A stretch of 40,254 bases of DNA from a virus: IMG/VR virus record IMGVR_UViG_3300029309_000074, positions 1 to 40,254 of that record. One strand, given 5' to 3'. Below are positions 38,531 to 40,254 of this stretch, piece after piece. Below the pieces are notes generated by a model. That model saw only the letters and a program-made list of their open reading frames with translations, was not told the origin of the DNA and searched no databases. Each line of letters begins with the position of its first letter. Positions within the stretch are counted from its first letter, which is position 1. The translations under genes and the position numbers were made by a program.

Positions 38531-38940
38531 TGAGCACAAAAAAGAAAAAGTCAGGCACCTCTACCAAGTCTAACCCTAAATTATGGGCACAGGCTAAAGC
38601 GGAAGCGAAAAGAAGAATGGGTGGAAAGCATTCTGCCCGAGCCATGCAGTTGGCTGTAAAGATTTACAAGAAACGAGGGGGTAGATACAAAGGCAAAAAG
38701 TCTTCTTCCAACAAACTAAAGAAATGGTCTAAACAAGACTGGGGCACAAGTTCAGGTAAAAAGTCTTCGGAAACAGGAGAAAGGTATCTGCCTAGAGCTG
38801 CGAGGAAGCTTCTAACTAAATCTCAGAGAGCTGCGGGGAACAGAGCGAAAAGAAAAGCTACCCGCGCTGGTAAACAAAGGGCTAAGTATACCCCTGCTGA
38901 AAGAAGGGCTTTTATTAGAGCTACGAGAAGAAAGTCTTAA
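38530..38940 (+). CDS. DUF5872-like basic protein
   Basis: 136 aa from ATG 38530 (TGATG with the upstream stop); ATG 38524 would add two residues. Blocks: NPKLWAQAKAEAKRRMGGKHSARAMQLAVKIYKKRGGRYKG, NKLKKWSKQDWGTSSGKKS, GERYLPRAARKLL, RAKRKATRAGKQ. These fit the DUF5872 family found in phages and giant algal viruses. It is extremely rich in Lys and Arg. A role in genome condensation or packaging is plausible; no enzymatic motif is present. Confidence 0.7.
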   Translation: MSTKKKKSGTSTKSNPKLWAQAKAEAKRRMGGKHSARAMQLAVKIYKKRGGRYKGKKSSSNKLKKWSKQDWGTSSGKKSSETGERYLPRAARKLLTKSQRAAGNRAKRKATRAGKQRAKYTPAERRAFIRATRRKS

Positions 38941-38953
38941 ATAATCCATATAA

Positions 38954-38974
38954 CGTATTGTAAATTACAATACG
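38954..38974. promoter_or_regulatory. 21-bp operator palindrome, copy 2
   Basis: Perfect arms CGTATTGTAA (38954-38963) and TTACAATACG (38965-38974) around one A. It lies 17 bp before ATG 38991 and contains TACAAT as a possible -10. It pairs with the near-identical site at 38116, so one protein may control both this gene and the one at 38228. Confidence 0.6.
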
Positions 38975-38990
38975 GGAGCTAAAGTTTCAT

Positions 38991-39470
38991 ATGGACTTAT
39001 TTGATATCCCATCTGGTTTTAGGGTGATACCAAGAGCAGACTCTAGATATGTAGTGTCTGACAACGGGCATGTTTTCAATATGAAGACTGGAAGAATGCT
39101 TAAACAGCACTGGAATGGTTACAGCACCTACACCATAATCAAAGATCCTGTTGGTAAACAATTTAGGTTCAACCATTTAAAGATGTTGTTGAAGCCCTAT
39201 GTAGAATTAACGAAAGAATGGGTTATGAATAAGGATGGAGCAAAGATTATCCCAAACTTTCCTGACTACGCTATTTCTCATTACGGGGCAGTGTATAGAA
39301 TAAATCCACCAAAAAGAGGGCCACAGGCTGGTAAAGTATTTATGGTGAGTGAATTCACAAAGAAGGGTTTTCCATATGTCAGGCTACAGGGCACAAAAAA
39401 CCCCAGACAAGTTCGCTTAGACAAGCTAGTTGAACAAGTCTGGGGGTCTGGTAGCACCTACCAGTATTAG
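38991..39470 (+). CDS. Protein with two NUMOD4-like modules, no nuclease domain
   Basis: 159 aa. Two similar halves: residues about 8-70 (FRVIPRADSRYVVSDNGHVFN... GYSTYTIIKD... FNHLKML) and about 88-152 (PNFPDYAISHYGAVYRI... GFPYVRLQG... RLDKLVEQVWG). Each follows the NUMOD4 pattern: aromatic-Y-x-(V/I)-S-x-x-G-x-V, then G-Y/F strand, then a closing helix. NUMOD4 usually sits before an HNH endonuclease and helps DNA recognition; here no HNH residues are present. It could be a DNA-binding regulator or the remnant of a homing enzyme. Confidence 0.6.
   Translation: MDLFDIPSGFRVIPRADSRYVVSDNGHVFNMKTGRMLKQHWNGYSTYTIIKDPVGKQFRFNHLKMLLKPYVELTKEWVMNKDGAKIIPNFPDYAISHYGAVYRINPPKRGPQAGKVFMVSEFTKKGFPYVRLQGTKNPRQVRLDKLVEQVWGSGSTYQY
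39448..39464. terminator. Short perfect hairpin at a convergent gene junction
   Basis: CTGGTAG (39448-39454), loop CAC, CTACCAG (39458-39464), at the end of the NUMOD4-like gene and 3 bp from the stop of the convergent lipoprotein gene (39467). It could pause or stop transcription from both sides. No U-run follows in either direction, so it is only a candidate. Confidence 0.3.
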
Positions 39471-39676
39471 TCCTCAGTCTTTGGCTCAGGACGTGGGATG
39501 ACATCAAGTCCGAGACAGACTTTTGGAGGCATCGGTCTGACTTCGACATTTGCTTGGATATTTGTTGCCGGATTCGTGAATGGAATAGGCAAGCTCCCCG
39601 ACAAGTCGGTAGAGCTACATGACACACCAAACAGGATGCAGGATGCCGCTGCAATAGTTATGATTACACGTTTCAT
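39467..39676 (-). CDS. Small lipoprotein
   Basis: 69 aa. Signal peptide MKRVIITIAAASCILFGVSC with basic start, hydrophobic core and Cys20 as the likely lipidation site. The mature part is proline-rich (SLPIPFTNPATNI, RPMPPKVCLGLDVIPRPEP) as in many Rz1-type o-spanins. It is single and convergent with the NUMOD4-like gene, 34 kb from the lysis cassette. A second o-spanin, an exclusion lipoprotein, or a receptor-blocking lipoprotein are possible. TTGACA occurs upstream (leftward) without a good -10. Confidence 0.65.
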   Translation of the reverse strand: MKRVIITIAAASCILFGVSCSSTDLSGSLPIPFTNPATNIQANVEVRPMPPKVCLGLDVIPRPEPKTED

Positions 39677-39724
39677 AAGAGGTAAAGGTTAAGTGTCGAT
39701 TTGTCAGTGTCAACTTCTAAACCA

Positions 39725-39753
39725 TTGACTATATTCATATTGACAAGTAATGT
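39725..39753 (+). promoter_or_regulatory. Promoter ahead of the portal gene
   Basis: TTGACT (39725-39730), a 17-bp spacer, TAATGT (39748-39753), 9 nt before ATG 39763. It shares TTGACT with the sites at 16194 and 38193. No Shine-Dalgarno sequence is present, so an almost leaderless portal message is likely. Confidence 0.45.
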
Positions 39754-39762
39754 TATTTGATA

Positions 39763-40254
39763 ATGAGCAGTGAATACCCTTTGGGCATTGATGGGTTAGA
39801 ACTTCAATCTCTTGATGAGACGGGTAAACCTGTAGAAACACGTCTTAAAGATGTTAAAAGCGCCATATCTATTTTTAAAACGCTTTTTAGAGCGGATGAG
39901 AAGTCAGCAACTAACCGTGCGCGTGTGGACGCGATGTTCGACGGCGCGGCCCCTTATAATCAGGGAAGTCTCGCGACGAGCGGACAACCACTAAAAACTA
40001 ATCTAAACTTTGGGGAAGCTCAGAGACTACTAGATATTTCTTTATCTGCATATGTAGATTTGTATTCCAGCCTTGAGACCTTAGTAGAGGTATCGGGGAC
40101 TATGGGTGAAAAGAGTCAAGTTGCTCCCCAAGAAGAGATAGTAGCTGACGAGTTGACGCACTTAATGCGTTCTTGGCCTGAATTCCACAGTGCTTATTTG
40201 CGTTTATGCACAACCTTTATTAAGCATGGAGTAAGCATCGCGTATTTTGATACG
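39763..40254 (+). CDS. Portal protein, 3' end cut by window edge
   Basis: First 164 residues; the frame is open at the window end. After a variable N-terminus come NRARVDAMFDGAAPYN, NLNFGEAQRLLDISLSAYVDLYSS and later FHSAYLRLCTTFIKHGVSIAYFD. This helical pattern (an entry segment with small substrate-like loop, then a helix with LNFGEA) is that of N-terminal portal domains in podovirus-like phages. The portal ring is the DNA channel on which terminase docks. Scaffold and capsid genes are expected to follow beyond the window. Confidence 0.6.
   Translation, partial: MSSEYPLGIDGLELQSLDETGKPVETRLKDVKSAISIFKTLFRADEKSATNRARVDAMFDGAAPYNQGSLATSGQPLKTNLNFGEAQRLLDISLSAYVDLYSSLETLVEVSGTMGEKSQVAPQEEIVADELTHLMRSWPEFHSAYLRLCTTFIKHGVSIAYFDT

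Noticed and set aside
39370-39381. CAGGCTACAGGG identical to part of array 3
   Set aside because: Only two units, inside a well-supported coding sequence; may be chance.
1-40254. tRNA genes, integrase, attachment sites
   Set aside because: I looked for cloverleaf T-loop patterns, tyrosine and serine recombinase motifs and long direct repeats and saw none I could support.

Overview
The window is part of the genome of a tailed double-stranded DNA bacteriophage (Caudoviricetes). It holds a large terminase, a portal protein cut by the right edge, a lysis cassette and a replication module. I see no integrase, partition gene, lysogeny repressor, tail sheath or tape-measure gene. A portal, a short-tail-like adaptor and a giant ejection-type protein favour a podovirus-like virion, but this is inference. 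Two lipoproteins, one an Rz1-like outer-membrane spanin nested in another gene, indicate a host with an outer membrane. Most of the window is AT-rich by eye (roughly 40% GC); about 34.9-37.0 kb is clearly richer in GC. Several families (DUF5872-like and other very basic proteins, the NUMOD4-like pair, the PolA type) are ones I associate with aquatic phages, so an aquatic Gram-negative host is my best guess.

Layout. (1) 1-6.65 kb, rightward: the end of a glycosyltransferase-like gene, three probable virion proteins with an unknown small gene, then lysis (holin-like, i-spanin-like, nested o-spanin, small membrane protein, amidase endolysin), an HExxH metalloprotein and a PD-(D/E)XK-like nuclease. 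(2) 6.6-14.4 kb, leftward replication/recombination block: small terminase-like HTH protein, two unknowns, RuvC-like resolvase, Cas4/RecB-like nuclease, a candidate ssDNA-binding protein, a coiled-coil peptide, family A DNA polymerase and AEP primase-SF3 helicase. (3) 14.4-29.1 kb, rightward: large terminase, two coiled-coil proteins, a 3575-residue polyvalent protein (zincin, decayed second zincin, ADP-ribosyltransferase-like domain), then two Lys-rich peptides. (4) 29.3-37.4 kb, leftward accessory block of mostly tiny genes: DUF1599/MazG-like protein, SF2 helicase, papain-like cysteine protease, AT-hook protein, coiled coils and a tandem paralogous pair. (5) 37.8-40.25 kb, rightward: basic nucleic-acid-binding-type proteins, a NUMOD4-like protein, a convergent lipoprotein, and the portal.

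How it fits together. Polymerase, primase-helicase, resolvase and Cas4-like nuclease form a self-contained replication set. Terminase plus portal package DNA. The 217, 345 and 3575 aa proteins resemble the internal core/ejection trio of short-tailed phages and may enter the cell with the DNA. Genes inside blocks are often coupled by 1-14 nt overlaps. Shine-Dalgarno sequences are rare, and several promoter-like sites place the -10 box 6-9 nt before the start codon, suggesting leaderless messages.

Most interesting: an 18-position RNA hairpin covering the only ribosome-binding-like sequence of the DNA polymerase gene; a dispersed family of 7-bp tandem repeats at gene junctions in the accessory block; a parS-like palindrome; twin 21-bp operators; and the giant polyvalent protein.
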